Assembly: GCF_026914265.1 (NCBI RefSeq)
Contig: NC_069125.1
Location: 68,609,046-68,673,045 of the forward strand
DNA: 64,000 nucleotides
Direction: 5' to 3'
DNA from: Mya arenaria
Taxonomy: Eukaryota > Mollusca > Bivalvia > Myida > Myidae
Shown here: piece after piece, positions 1 through 12,409 of the stretch
Layout: each line of letters starts with the position of its first letter
Numbering within the stretch: position 1 is the first letter of the stretch
Notes under the pieces: generated by a model
The model's database searches: none
What the model saw: the letters and a program-made list of their open reading frames with translations, nothing else
What the model was told of the DNA's origin: nothing
Made by a program: the position numbers and the translations under genes

Positions 1-2414
1 TAATGGGCATTCATTTTACATATATGTAATCTGCAAGCTGCGATATAACAATAACATGAAGGATTATCACGCTGTAACTTACAATTGGCATTTGGGGCGG
101 AAACGAGTGATGAAGTTATAATTATTTTAATATACAAGCTCATATTAAATAATGTTTAAAATTCAGGTAATTGAATGAGAGACGTTAAATGCAATAACCT
201 TTATTAAAAAAACAACAACTTTATTCTAAAGTAATCAACTGTTTTAATGTAGAAAAAATATGAGAAAAGAACAAAGAAGAAATAGAAAGAGAGGCAAGGT
301 AAAAGATGTGTAAGTGTTGGTGGTTTGAGTCGATCACTGGCTTTCAAATCTTTTTGACTAATAAATAAAACGATGAAGTGCATCAAACAGAGTACTATTT
401 TGCTCTTCAGTCAGTGTGTCATATAGTAAGCAACGGAGGGTAACCTCAGTTAGATATTGAACAGTATCAACATTATTGTTTGCAGAATTCACATACCAAT
501 CGGCTATACAACATCTTCCGTAACGATAATGTACACTATCACACAAACTATCCATTAACACCACAGTTCCTTCAGATAACACACATCAACAGCTCTAACA
601 CAAAAGTCATGTTCATTTTTGACATAATTTCAAATGATGTAAGCCTTATCTTGCAATCCCCTCTCTAATTATTTGTGTCATCAAAATCAGTCTCGACGAC
701 ATCCACACTACCATTCCCTCAGTCTCTCAGCACTTTCAGTGCTTTGATATTATATGGACATCATTTTAAAAGGAAGAAGTACGAGCGAAGCGTGTTTGTT
801 AGGCGTTCAGGCAGCGTTATCGATCCTAAAAAGGCCGTTATTGATAATGTTTTTAGGTCTATTGAAAACGAATGTTGTAGTAGATCGCATTTAAACCGTA
901 AAAAAACGTATGGAACCGTACAATATTGGCTTTTATATTTTCGCGGCCATCTTTGACGCCATGTTGATATTGATATGATCCAAAGTGCTTTTTCAATTTA
1001 AGTATACTTTTTCGATGTTAAAACCAAACTACAATACTTTCTTACCACATATTAAGCCATTGAACAACTTGGAGATACTAGACAATTTCGGTACATTTTG
1101 TGGGTCAACTTAGACCCTTAGTTTATGCAGATTCTGTTCAAAATGCTGTTCGAATGCCTAAAAGAATATTTTTATTCAAAGCAATACCATATATATAATT
1201 TACACCGAAGCAAATGGAGAAATTCATCTGAAATTAAGCATGTTCGTACATTTGGCGGTCATTTTAAGCTCGAGTTTAGAATTTAACCGTGTGTTACCGT
1301 ATATGTTGTGATATAAAACTATACATTTTATTCAGTTCAAAAGCTAACATATACAGACTTATCAAGGTAAATGCACATATTTCTACGAGTTTTGAAACTA
1401 GTGGCGGACATCTTTGACGCCATCTTGAATGAAAAGAAAGCAACTGAAATGATCACCGACCGAGTAGGATTCTAAAAGCTACATGTTATCGACGCTCTTG
1501 GGAAAAATTGAATTTGTAAATATACTTTAATAAAGAAGACATCATACCGTGGGATATAGATTTGGTTTCACTTTTAAGGAATCCAGAAATAGCAGTTGTT
1601 CATGTGTTTTGAGTCTATACTGTGAAACTGTGCCCCCTGCGTACATTTTGTACTGTATGTTTATCACAGGTTTGGATCGACGCCGCGGAACAAGTATTTT
1701 TCTCGCTGCGTCCAGGCTTCGGAGTTTTCCTTGCTTTATCGAGCTATAACACGTTTTCGAACAACTGTTTCAGGTGAGGCATAAAAGAAAACAAACGACA
1801 TGTTAGATCGCTGGTTGTAAGATAGAAACTCAACATTTTATTCAAAATAGGTTCAGTGCTTGACATACATACTAGATATAATAAACTTCCATTTCGGGAT
1901 ATCACATTAATATTCTTCTACCACTTCTACAATTCTAGAGATGCCATCTTCTCTTGCCTAGTAGTGTAAACATAATGTTCTTACAATGTTCAGTCCTTTA
2001 CACACATTGTAGCACTGTTAAACATCTATTCTGGGATATCACACTACTATTCTGTTATCACTCTTTCTAGAGATGCGCTCTTGACATGTGGTGTAAACTG
2101 CGGTACCAGCTTTCTAGCCGGGTTTGCGGTGTTTTCTGTGCTCGGTCACATGGCACACACCCAACACGTCTTCAAATAAATCCATCTGCTGTAAATAAAC
2201 CTGACAATTCTACAAACAGAATAAAATATAGTTTTACTTAATTATTGTAGTTTTTGTCACGATACTATCACAACAACAACATTTCAGATTAACTTTATAT
2301 CTGATAACTGTTTGTATAGTTCACTAAAAGTAACGACTACCAAATCAGTTGTATGACTGAACAAATAACAAAAAAATTGAAGTAAAGCATCTTAACATTT
2401 CCAATGTAAGTTCC
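1..2414. other. Non-coding stretch left of the SERT-like exons
   Basis: No exon with convincing SLC6 similarity was found here, although the stretch is probably intron or upstream sequence of the transporter gene that starts at 3529. A diverged direct duplication of about 85 bp is visible at about 1881-1970 and 2021-2098; both copies contain a gggatatcac word, a tctagagatg word and end in gtgtaaac. The word catctttgacgccat occurs at about 949 and 1409, suggesting another old repeat. Short open frames in this part have no recognisable product. Confidence 0.5.
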
Positions 2415-3520
2415 CTTTTTCTTTCATGCTTTTCGATGAAATATGGGGGTTTATCAGTGAAATAACAACAGTGAAAATTTGATATTTTTCAGTGCAAAAT
2501 AAGGAGTGAAAATATCAACTTTCAGAACTTCTTTTAAAATCCTTTGTAGTAACTTCCCCTTGATCAAAACATAACACTTTACTTTGAACCAGAAAATGTT
2601 GACAAATTTACCGAAACGTTTTATATATTTAAATAAATATATATTTGGAAATTAACTTCTTACCGTTTATTACCGGTTATCCCGTTTTTCAAACATTTTC
2701 TTGATATTGAAGCTGAATGTTCATACCAAACAAATTACAGACGAAAACAACTGTTCGAACATAAAAAAGAATGTTATATCATCGTTCAAATGTATTTTGA
2801 TCTGTTTGTCGTTATAATACGTAAAACTAGCTTCCCGGAAAATTCACACAACAATTTACAGATAATCTTATAATTTTTACCCCACCCACGCCTCAAAATA
2901 TGTCAACAAACTAGCGTGGTCCTCATCATTACCTTCAAGCAAAACAGACTGGTCTCTGACAGTAAGATGACTGAATATCCATGTATCATGAAACACACTC
3001 TAAAACCAAGAAAAATGTTTAAAATCCAATGATTATCCGCATTTGTTTTGCTAACACATTTGACCTTCCAAATTTTCATTCATTAAATCGCGGCGTAGTA
3101 ATTTGGTTATGTATTTATGCCCCGCTTAAAATAAGTGTTTTCGTTATTTTTTGGAACATATGTGCACTTATATAACTTCATTGATTACTGTTCATAAAAG
3201 CTTTGCACTAAAAAACGAGCGAAGAATAAACTATAAGAATGAATAGCAGAGAACTTTTTCGCAACAAACAGGAAATAGAGAAAAGTTGACAGCTATAATT
3301 TTGCGTTAGGGGCGCCCCACGGGTAGCGGCGTTAATAACACCCTTTTCAAAAAAGGGGATAATTAAGAAATAAATTTAAAAACTTAATAAAACTAATAGA
3401 ACTCTGAAAATAAGCATAAAAGAAACAGCTTCGCCACTCGTGAAAATATGTTTTTCTATGACACTCGTGAAATAAAATACGATCTTACACTGAAATAAAC
3501 AAATATCCTCTTTATATCTC
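2415..3520 (-). repeat. Dispersed ~1.1-kb repeat, copy 1 (inverted relative to 23406-24610)
   Basis: Read on the minus strand this matches 23406-24610 over nearly its full length, with scattered substitutions and small indels. Shared landmarks include the reverse complement of acgatcttacactgaaata, the word acccgtgg..gcgcccctaa, and cgggataaccggtaataaac. No coding capacity is seen, so it is a non-autonomous interspersed element of unknown class. Its right end lies about 8 bases from the splice acceptor of the transporter exon at 3529, so it supplies the sequence just upstream of that acceptor. Confidence 0.8.
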
Positions 3521-3528
3521 TTTTGCAG

Positions 3529-6500
3529 ATGTGGGGATTTTATTCATCCTCTTATATGAAGCCATCTCCAATCTGAGCATCTCCAGTTTCTGGGCGATCT
3601 TATTCTTTTTCATGTTGATAACAGTGGGCCTGGATACTACGGTTTGTCTTACCAGTTATTTCAAAAACGTATTAATTTTTAGGTTTCAAATTATTATTTT
3701 GGAAATTATTTCTTACAGGATATGATCCTTGAACGAAAAACCGATAAAAAAACTAGTAAGTAAAGTAATACCACACTGTTGACAGTTTGGAGGACTAGAG
3801 GCGATATCGACAGGAATCCTTGACGAATGGCCACACCTGAGGAAACGGCGGGAAATCTTCGTATTGGGCCTCGTGTTTTGCTGCTTTTGCGGGGGCCTCG
3901 CCACAACTACTAATGTAGGTTTTCTGGAATACATTTAGCATACAGCGCTGATATTTGTGTCGATAATACCACTACTTCACCGTTCCTTCACAAGGACATG
4001 CATCATTAATTAAAACGACTGCATGTGAAGGTGACTTTGTCACTCATTTTTGTTTTTGTTTTTAAACGTCGATCCTTCCATGCAAATTTTTTTTGTCTTT
4101 TTCCCACCTCAGATAAGTAGATCCAAAACTTTAACCATGCCAGAAATTCTTATCTTGCCCACAGGCAAAGATAAAACTAGTACCCGTATGGAACTCCTTT
4201 TAATGATCATTACATTGTAATTACCTCCCTTGTTGAAGACTGTTGTCTGTGGCATCATAAAACCTGGCAATATTTAGAATGCTAATTAATTGTTTCTCGT
4301 TTCAAATGTCACCATAAAAACGTTTTTATGCATCTTTCAAGAAATAATTCTTCACTCTCCTCGGAACTATTTAAAGACCGTTTTGTGTATTAATATAATC
4401 TGAATCACTGCGCGCATATCAATGACAACCACGAATCATCACATATCCATGCACATTTATTTTCACTACTCACAAAAAGGTTCCAGCAGGTTTTTTTTAC
4501 TTAATTTTGTTTAAATGAGATGGGAGAAAAAGCATCTACAATAGCCGCTCGTGTAAGATAGGTTCGTCACTACCCTCGCGCAGGGTGTTTTGTGGAAACT
4601 CGGTAAACCTCGTTTCCGCAAAACACCCTACGCTCGGGTTACACTCTCGGCCATGGAAGATACCTATATTCTCACATTAGAGGCTTCCCTAAACCAACAT
4701 ATTAATTTTCTTTATACAGCTATATTCGGCTAAAATATGTTTAAGAAGAACTAGTAACTTACAGGGATAGATGGTTTTGTTTTCTAGGGTGGAATTTACC
4801 TCGTGCGATTGCTGGATACATACGGGGCCCCGATATCCAGCCTCTTCATCGCGTGTCTGGAGGCTGTGGCAGTATCGTGGATTTATGGTACGAAAAGTTA
4901 TATGGTTTATATAAACTATTCATTTTTAGGTACTATTCAAAACTTTGAACGATTATCATTTTTATTATCTGATATCTTAAGCCGTAAGAAAATATGTCGT
5001 TTGTTTACAAATGGCGTTAATCCATGTATTAAAACTTCCGGTTAAAATGCATTTACCATTCATCAGGCGATAAACAATATCGTTTAAATTCTAGGAGCCT
5101 CCCGTTTCGCAAGCGATATCGAGGCTATGCTTGGGCCGCAACATCCCGTCTACTGGTGGTTCTTGAAGATTTGCTGGATGGCAATATCCCCCATTATCCT
5201 TTTGGTCAGATAACTGTTTTACGTATTTTTCCGCCATTAAAAGAGCGATATATCAATTATGCTGGTATAAAGCAGACATATGCAAAATGTTGAGACAAAT
5301 GTACCGATACTACTGTTTGCAAATGGAATAAGCATTTCGGGGTTTTGAAGCATTGGTCAGTTGCGATGGTTACTCCCCTGAAATCCACGATTGCTCTCCG
5401 AACGAATTATTTCGGGAACATCAAAAAAGGATCACATACAATAATCTAAATTGTAACTGCCATACTGAGCTTTCAGTTAAATCCAAGCCATTTGGGGTGT
5501 CATTTATATGGTTTAAACCGCTGTTCTATAGTTTTGGCGGCATAACGTGACCTGGTAATCAGTTTATACATTCAATGTTAACGAGTTGTGTATAGCTGAT
5601 TAACAAGCGCGTTTCCCTGAGTATATTTGCAAATATTTACACCTCAACTTCCATTCCTTAAATGAACTGCCTTTCGGCAATTGCGTTCATCAATCGATGA
5701 ACGCAACATCTTCGGATATGTTCGGATCGTAATTTATTGCATAACAATATACATGAAAGCTATTGATCTTGTAATTGGTTGTATTGTGTCTGCAGGTCCC
5801 GTAAAATATAAATCAACATTTTTAAAAGTGTTAGTTTATTATATTTAAATATATTGGTACCAGAAGTGTTTCAATTTTACGTTTTAAAGTGATTTCAAGT
5901 GGTTGATCTTTTCCCGCGTTATTGTGACGTCATTTGAAAAAAATGTTTCCGGTTATAGTCGGGTCGTTCTATTTACCGAATGGGTAAGAACGGTTCACTG
6001 AAAGTTTTTTTTAAAGAAATGAAGTCTTTTTTTAACAATTCTTGAATGAAATAATGAACTATTGGTGTAAATATAAGAATTTAATTGCGGGGTTGGTGTC
6101 ATTATCGGGGATGTGAACGCAATTGGGTTGGTCATAGTTCGGACTCCACACACATTGACCAACCCAATTGCGTTCATACCCCGATAATGACATCAACCCC
6201 GCAATTCATTCCTTAAATAGTAATATACCTATTTCTTATGTTTATTTTTTCATCGTGGTGTGTAAATGCTCACCTTTTTTTATTTCGTTTACACGACAAA
6301 AATACTTCACAACATCACTAAGTTGACTCCATTAAATTTTCGAAAAACGTCTTGAAAGTTCACTTCATTCCTTTCAGATATTATTCATTCTATCCCTGTA
6401 TATCGCTCCAATGCCTTATTACGGGGAATACGAATACCCGACGTGGTCCATAGTAGTCGGATGGTTGCTAGTGTGCTCTTCGTTAGTTCTCGTACCCGCG

Positions 6501-6789
6501 TACGCCGTCTACAAGATCTGTATTACTCCTGGGACTGTCGCTGAAGTAAGTTATAAAGCGAAAGTACCAATACATGTTTATAACTTATTGTAACAATGTA
6601 AAAAATAATCGTGAAATTGCGCAATCGAAAGGAAATAAAACAAACAAAAATGGCCATGAGCAAAAATATTAAGACTTACTAGTATGGCATTTCTACCTAT
6701 AACATCTTGTTTATTTCTAGCGAATTCGCACAGTGATGACCCCAGAGGAGGTCCACGAAAATACCGAGGAGATGCGCGTATATAACTAG
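3529..6789 (+). CDS. SLC6 sodium-dependent neurotransmitter transporter, serotonin-transporter-like (C-terminal exons only)
   Basis: Six exons with GT-AG boundaries and consistent phase: 3529-3641, 3786-3914, 4788-4887, 5095-5204, 6378-6545 and 6721-6789 (TAG). They encode about 196 residues from the end of TM7 through TM12 and the cytoplasmic tail. Recognisable pieces are FWAILFFFMLITVGLDTT (TM8, Na2 site), GGLEAISTGILDEWPHLRKR, GGIYLVRLLDTYGAP (TM9/10), LEAVAVSWIYGASRF, ICWMAISPIILL (TM11), YPTWSIVVGWLL (TM12) and ITPGTVAERIRTVMTPEE in the tail. The DEWPH..KRRE..FVLG loop and the ITPGT..ER..ITPE-type tail match vertebrate SERT better than dopamine or GABA carriers. Family role: plasma-membrane Na+/Cl- coupled reuptake of an amine. 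The Ser normally following the Na2 Asp in SERT is Thr here. N-terminal exons are not in the window, so substrate identity is inference. Confidence 0.9.
4096..4664 (+). repeat. Palindrome-bearing dispersed element, copy 1 (in SERT-like intron)
   Basis: Inverted match to 32555-33147. The body of about 440 bp is bounded by inverted ends (cccacctcag near 4103 and gagatgggag near 4517, better preserved in the other copy). Next to it, at about 4540-4664, is a nested palindrome whose core is gggtgttttgtggaaactcg facing cgtttccgcaaaacaccct. It looks like a MITE-type element plus a hairpin module. No transposase is encoded. Confidence 0.8.
6083..6206. repeat. Near-perfect hairpin in SERT-like intron
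   Basis: Left arm 6083-6134 and right arm about 6153-6206 are reverse complements over roughly 52 bases, with an 18-base loop. The arms contain gaacgcaattgggttggtca and its reverse complement. A short related palindrome, gttcatcaatcgatgaac, lies near 5687. It is probably a foldback or MITE remnant; no target-site duplication was established. Confidence 0.75.
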
Positions 6790-6979
6790 AAGAAACTGCA
6801 TTCCATTTTACGTTGAATGATGAACTGCAGAAATAGTTTTAGACAAGGGCGGACTAGTTTGTCAAGTAAAGAAGGACTAGTTTGTCATGGAGAAATTATA
6901 CTGGAATCGTATATTTACGTCTTTGAAGATATTATGGTGACGGGGAAAAATACCCTCTATTTTGCATAATTGATTCACA

Positions 6980-9030
6980 GACCCTTTCCCTATGTCACTG
7001 GAACAGGCGCACTCCCTTTCTTACACCTCTAGAACACGCTTTCTTCCTTTCCTATACCAGTAAGGCACTCTGACCCCCTGACTCGTACCACCTTTCTTAT
7101 ACTACCAGAACACGCGTAACCCTTTGCCAATACTACAAGAACATTCGTACACCACTAGAGGACGCTTATACGTTTCCTTTACCATTAAACCACGCTTACT
7201 ACCCTTTTACCATACCACTAGAACACGCTTGTCCTCTTTCCTATACACCTAGAGGAACACGCTTACGCCCTTTTCCATACCACTTAAATTTATCACTAGA
7301 ACACGCTTGTACGCTTTCAAATACAAGTTGAACCCGCTTACCCCGTTTTTCATACCACAACAACACGATCAACCCCTTTCCTATACAACTACAAGACATC
7401 TAATCCCTGTCTGTACGACTAGAACACTTGATTATTTTCCTATATAGATACCACTGAAACACTCTTTTTTCCTTTTTATACACAACGAGGATGCTTGCCC
7501 TTTCCCATACCACTACAAGATGCTTACCTCGAACTCGCTTTCCTATATACCACTAGAACACGCTTATCTCCTTCACTATACCAATAGAGCACACTAAATC
7601 CGTTTTCTTTACCACTAGAACATGCGAACTCGCTTTCCTACACCATAATAACACTATTACTTCCTTTCCTTTACCAGTAAAGCACTCTAAATCCGTTTTC
7701 TATACCACTAGAACATGCGACCTCGCTTTCCTATACCACTAGAACACGCTTACCTCATGTCCTGTACCAGTAGAGCACGCCAATTACCCCCTTCCCTGTA
7801 CCACTAGAACACGCCAACCCACGTTCCTATATCACCAGAACTGGCGGAGGTCCTTTCCTATATAACCAGAACACGACTTCTTCCTTTCCTTTACCACAAA
7901 ATCCGATAACTCCCTTTTCAATACGACAAGAACACGCGTTAGCTCTTTCCTTTACCAGAAAGGCACGCTTACCCCTTAAATATACCACTAGGTCACGCGT
8001 ACTCACGTTTACTCCCTTTTCTTTCCCCCTTTCTTATACCACTAGAAAACGTTTACTCCCATTCCTATACCAATAAATTACACCGCTTATCCCCTTCCCT
8101 ATAACACTAGAACAGGCGTAGTACTTTTCCTATACCACTAGACACGCTTACACCCTTTCTTATAACATAAGAATACGCTTGCTTCCTTTCCTATACCACG
8201 AGAACACGCCTGCTCTATTTCCTATACAACTAGAACCCTAAACCCACCTTTCCTTTACCACTAGAAAACGCGTACCCCCTTTTCTATACCACAAAAACAC
8301 GCCTTCACCCTTTCCTATACCACTAGAATACGCTTGCTCCCTTTCCTATACCACAAGAACACGCTTAATCCATTTCCTTTACAACAAGAACCCTATGTCC
8401 ACTTTGATATACCACTAGAACTGGTTTACCCCCTTTCCTTTACCACTAGAACTCTCTAACCCCTTTCCCATACTACTAGAGCACGCGTACCCCTTTCACA
8501 TACATATAGAACACGCTTACTTCCTTTCATATACATCTAGAACACGCTTACTCCCTTTCATATACATCTAGAACACGCTTACTCCGAACACGTAGAACAA
8601 AATTATTACCTTTATTTTACCATTAGAACACGCTTACTCCCTCTTCTTTACCAGTAGAGAAAGGTTACCCACTTTCCTTTACCACTAGAACAACCGTACC
8701 CCTTTTCTATACCACTAGAACACACGTACTCCCTTTCCTTTACCATGCATAAGAACACGCGTAATCCTTTTCCTATAGCACTAGAACACACTACCCCATT
8801 TCCTATACCACAAAGACACGCTTACTCCCTTTCTTATACCACTAGAACACGATATTGTAACTTTGATATACCAGTAAAGCACTCTTACACCTTTTCTATA
8901 CCACTAGAACACGCGCACTCTCTTAACTTTACCACGTTAACCCCCTTTTCCATACCACTAGAAGACCTTCATTCTCTTTCCTATACCACTAGAACACGAG
9001 TACACCATTTCCAATGCCATTTAACCACAT
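6980..9030. repeat. Imperfect ~30-bp tandem/interspersed satellite
   Basis: About 65 degenerate units with the core cctataccactagaacacgc followed by ttactccctttc. Unit length drifts (about 28-33 bp), so reading frames are not kept. The array starts about 200 bases past the stop codon of the SERT-like gene and ends near 9030. Confidence 0.9.
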
Positions 9031-9040
9031 TCACCCTCTA

Positions 9041-10366
9041 AGCAGTGTATATCACATAGGGCTGTGAATGTGTTTATGTGTATGTGTTTGTGAGTCGTTG
9101 TTTATGTGTCTGCAAATTATACATAAGGGTAAAAGTGTTTTATACCCAGCTTGCTGTCCTCATGTTATATGGCTAGTTAGCTTTTGTATATACTGTGTCA
9201 AAGTATTTGGTATTATTTTTATTGTTAAGTTTCGTTTATAGTCAGTAAGGATCTTTTACAATCTTTAAGGGTAAAACAACGACTTCTCATTGCAAAACAT
9301 CTGCCTTGAAAATGAAAATGTTTCATTTATAGAAAGTGAAACAATCTTTCCTTAGTTTTAACTTAAATGTATTTGAATATTTAAGAATATCAATAGACAT
9401 GTTACTATGCTGCCAAACATACATGTATGCATTCGTTGTTTTAAAATACTCATTACCAGGCTAGTTTTCATTCTAAGATGATATTTGTTCAGTGTGCAAT
9501 ATATAGACTGGCGCGATAGGTACCATTAACATGTTAACAATTTCGCTCAAACAATCTCAAAATTACCTTTCATAAGCTTATATATCTTATAATACTCTGT
9601 AATATACTTGTAGCTGTTTCACAGCAAAAATGAAAAGAAAGGAAGATAAAATTATCGTCTCATACATGTAAATACCTTTTTTAAGATAAATGCAGTTGAA
9701 ATTAACAAGTAATTGTTAAAAATTATCTTGGGTATCAACCCGCTCGTAACGAACAACTTTCGTAAATAGAAACCGTTCTTCAAAGTAAAATACTGCTATA
9801 ACATCAATGTTCAACGACGACGCATTTAACAAATATAATAATTAATAATTAATATGTTTTCAAATTACATTGTCAACACAATGAAAATAAATATTTGTTA
9901 AAAAACGGAACTTATGATATCGTTAATGGCGGATGTGTGTATCATATTGTGTAATCCTGTATCTGCGTAGTGTGGTCAATTATGTTTCCTTGTATTGCTG
10001 TGAATACACTTTTGTAAGCATATTGTGTTGCAAATAAAAGTATACCTTAGTGTAATATAAACATGCGTAACATTGTTCATGATTACGATAATATTGGTAT
10101 CCAGAACGAGTGTTAAATCGTGTACAGTTTAAAACACGTAGCGATTACAGTACAAGAATAGGACCGCTATTCAAAGGCAGCGAAAATAGCTTTTCCATTA
10201 ATTGCATAATAGCAATCCATATAGAACATGAACAAGTTTAGCTTTTTTGCATAAATATAATCTTTCAAAAGAGGATAAGACAAAGTTATTAACAAACGTA
10301 TGATATGGTCAATCAGTTTAAATATTAAACAATATCACAAAATCATAAAATGGAACGAAAAAGCAA
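9041..10366. other. Non-coding stretch downstream of the minus-strand membrane-protein gene
   Basis: AT-rich sequence with no recognised gene or repeat. It should contain the 3' UTR of the minus-strand gene ending at 10367; a possible minus-strand AATAAA (TTTATT on the plus strand) lies near 9217 but is not decisive. Confidence 0.5.
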
Positions 10367-12316
10367 TTATCCTTGGATCGATCCATCTGAGGACAATCCT
10401 TCGGCGTAGCCGCTGCTTTCGAGGGAGGTCATACTGAACGTTCTGGTATCGCTTCTGTTAGAGTTATGTCGTCTGACTTTAGGCGACTCACTTTGAGCTT
10501 TGATTCTGGGCAGCGTTTCCCCGCACTGTTTACAAATATGTTTAATGCACTCACATTTAGTTTCATTGGTCTGAAATGTAGTGTTGTCATTGTTCCCAGT
10601 CTCCATTTTAAAAGCATATTTTTTGGAATTGCTATTCGACCTCGTTTTTTCAACACAAGTAACAGCCGATGAATCACTTTTTAATGGTTCCACAACGTTG
10701 CATGAGCAATGATTTAACCTGAGACCATATGGGTCACTAACAGACTTCGGAATCTTTACATTATAAGCTATATTTGTGACCTTTTGTTCACAGTCGGTTT
10801 GTGTGGTTGCTGATTCAGAGGGAGGCCGAGCTGTTTCATCTTCCACAATTGTATTCGGGCGACATGTGGCTTGTGTAGAAATCTCAAAAGCATCTGTGTC
10901 ACCTTCTGTTACAAAAACATCGTCCGTTAGATCGGTTTTACAGCTTTCATTATTTTCACTTGAAATTACTATATTAGGCTCAATTGGATAATGTGTTTGC
11001 GTGTCGCTGGCAACAGTGTTCGGGCTGTCATGCAATCCCTGTCCGTCACGCCGATTGGCTGCAAATCCTCGGATAGAAATGTCACGACACTTTGTATTTG
11101 TAAGCGCACTATTATCGTTCCTTTCCTTTTTCTTGGTAAGGTCGGATTTTAAAGGCGGTGACTGTGTTGGGTCCACACCACTTTCACTGCAATGGCGTCT
11201 TTGTGCTCGTTTCAAACTATATCTGAATGACTTGTTTGTTTGCGTGCCGACTGAAACCATTTGAGGAAAGTCTAAAGTGCGTTTATTGTCTTCTATCGCA
11301 CCACCCGAATCGGATTTTATAGTTGACAAAGGCCGTTTGGCAGGTCCATTTAGTCCGGGTGATCGAATATATCTAGGTGAACCAGTTGGACTATTCGTAC
11401 TTGTTTGAGTATAGTCTGTCACAAAAGAAACACGAAAGCGATTATTCTTTCGTAGAATGGAAGCATCTGAGGAATTCAGGGGATCGGTCTCTGTGTCGTC
11501 GCTTGACGTTGAACATGGCCTATGCACATTTTGCTTTAACAATGAACGTCTGTTTGAAGGCACTGATAAACTTGAATCACTCATTTCAAGGTCACATTGA
11601 TTGGACGTATGTGTACTGTGATTTAGCTTTGATAACAACCATTTTCTTGGAGAACGTTTGTCACTATCGCTTTTTAAAGAACGGAATGATGATATGGTGG
11701 CGTCGTTCGTCCCTCGTTTTAAGAAGGAAGCGAATGATGAGACGGTATCGTAGTGTGTGGATGTGGTCTCGGAGAGCATGTCAATGTGGCCATAATCTTG
11801 ATCGCCGTCTTCTACGATAACGGCATACGTGGTCGCTTCCTTCGAGCCGTCTCCGCCGCGCGTGTACCGCCGGAACCACTGGCAGCATTTCAGACACACG
11901 GCCACGCTAAACACAACCGCCGCCATTGCAGGAATGATCGCCAAATTAAAACTCGAGTGAAAGTCCGTACGGTCATTTGAGGTAGTTGAGTTTGTACTTA
12001 TTGTAGTTGAAACATTCGAGTCCAAAGGATCCTGTTTAAAACTTCCTGTTTGATCATGATAAACAGTGTTTCGAGTGTTTGGTGTCACTGAGGACAGTTG
12101 AAAGTCTGTTTCCGGTGTGACTGAGAAGTTTCCAGCCTCAATTTCCTGATAGGCATTCTTATCCCAACCTTTTGTGCTTTTCGCTGAATCTGAAACGGAA
12201 GTTATCTTCAATACCGGTGAACTGCTTATCTTTTTAGCACACAGTATCATTAAAACAAATGTCTGTACACTGTGTTTATCTTTAAATTTCATATTTTGTT
12301 TATTCTTTGTTCGCAA
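10367..12316 (-). CDS. Predicted single-pass type I membrane protein with multiple TQT motifs, single exon
   Basis: An uninterrupted 649-codon frame on the minus strand; I do not recognise the family. A hydrophobic segment at residues 17-27 suggests a signal peptide, so the start could also be Met9. The short ectodomain (about 30-122) is Ser/Thr-rich with N-glycosylation sequons (NFS 63, NVS 101, NST 109). A transmembrane helix at about 123-142 (FNLAIIPAMAAVVFSVAVCL) is followed by a basic stop-transfer KCCQWFRRYTR. The cytoplasmic tail of about 500 residues is low-complexity, Ser-rich and basic, and carries four TQT motifs (YTQT 302, GTQT 357, DTQT 438, TTQT 504) plus STQA 480. These resemble dynein light chain LC8 binding sites. 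A CxC-x4-CxxC cluster at 588-598 could bind zinc. The lack of introns and a TATA element about 85 bases upstream support a single-exon gene. Function unknown. Confidence 0.8.
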   Translation of the reverse strand: MRTKNKQNMKFKDKHSVQTFVLMILCAKKISSSPVLKITSVSDSAKSTKGWDKNAYQEIEAGNFSVTPETDFQLSSVTPNTRNTVYHDQTGSFKQDPLDSNVSTTISTNSTTSNDRTDFHSSFNLAIIPAMAAVVFSVAVCLKCCQWFRRYTRGGDGSKEATTYAVIVEDGDQDYGHIDMLSETTSTHYDTVSSFASFLKRGTNDATISSFRSLKSDSDKRSPRKWLLSKLNHSTHTSNQCDLEMSDSSLSVPSNRRSLLKQNVHRPCSTSSDDTETDPLNSSDASILRKNNRFRVSFVTDYTQTSTNSPTGSPRYIRSPGLNGPAKRPLSTIKSDSGGAIEDNKRTLDFPQMVSVGTQTNKSFRYSLKRAQRRHCSESGVDPTQSPPLKSDLTKKKERNDNSALTNTKCRDISIRGFAANRRDGQGLHDSPNTVASDTQTHYPIEPNIVISSENNESCKTDLTDDVFVTEGDTDAFEISTQATCRPNTIVEDETARPPSESATTQTDCEQKVTNIAYNVKIPKSVSDPYGLRLNHCSCNVVEPLKSDSSAVTCVEKTRSNSNSKKYAFKMETGNNDNTTFQTNETKCECIKHICKQCGETLPRIKAQSESPKVRRHNSNRSDTRTFSMTSLESSGYAEGLSSDGSIQG

Positions 12317-12399
12317 TGTTTTAGATCACAGATACACCTCGTCAAAATCATATCCGACTCACACAGGCTGCTGTAATAATATCCTCGACGCTTGAGGCG

Positions 12400-12409
12400 A
12401 TTTATATAG
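12400..12409 (-). promoter_or_regulatory. TATA-box candidate for the minus-strand membrane-protein gene
   Basis: On the minus strand this reads ctatataaat, lying 84-93 bases upstream of the ATG at 12316. With a start of transcription about 30 bases downstream, the 5' UTR would be about 55 bases. The fit to position is good; transcription itself is not shown. Confidence 0.5.

Noticed and set aside
11377-11820. A 147-codon plus-strand frame opposite the minus-strand membrane-protein gene
   Set aside because: Antisense shadow of the 649-codon gene, with no recognisable composition or motif.
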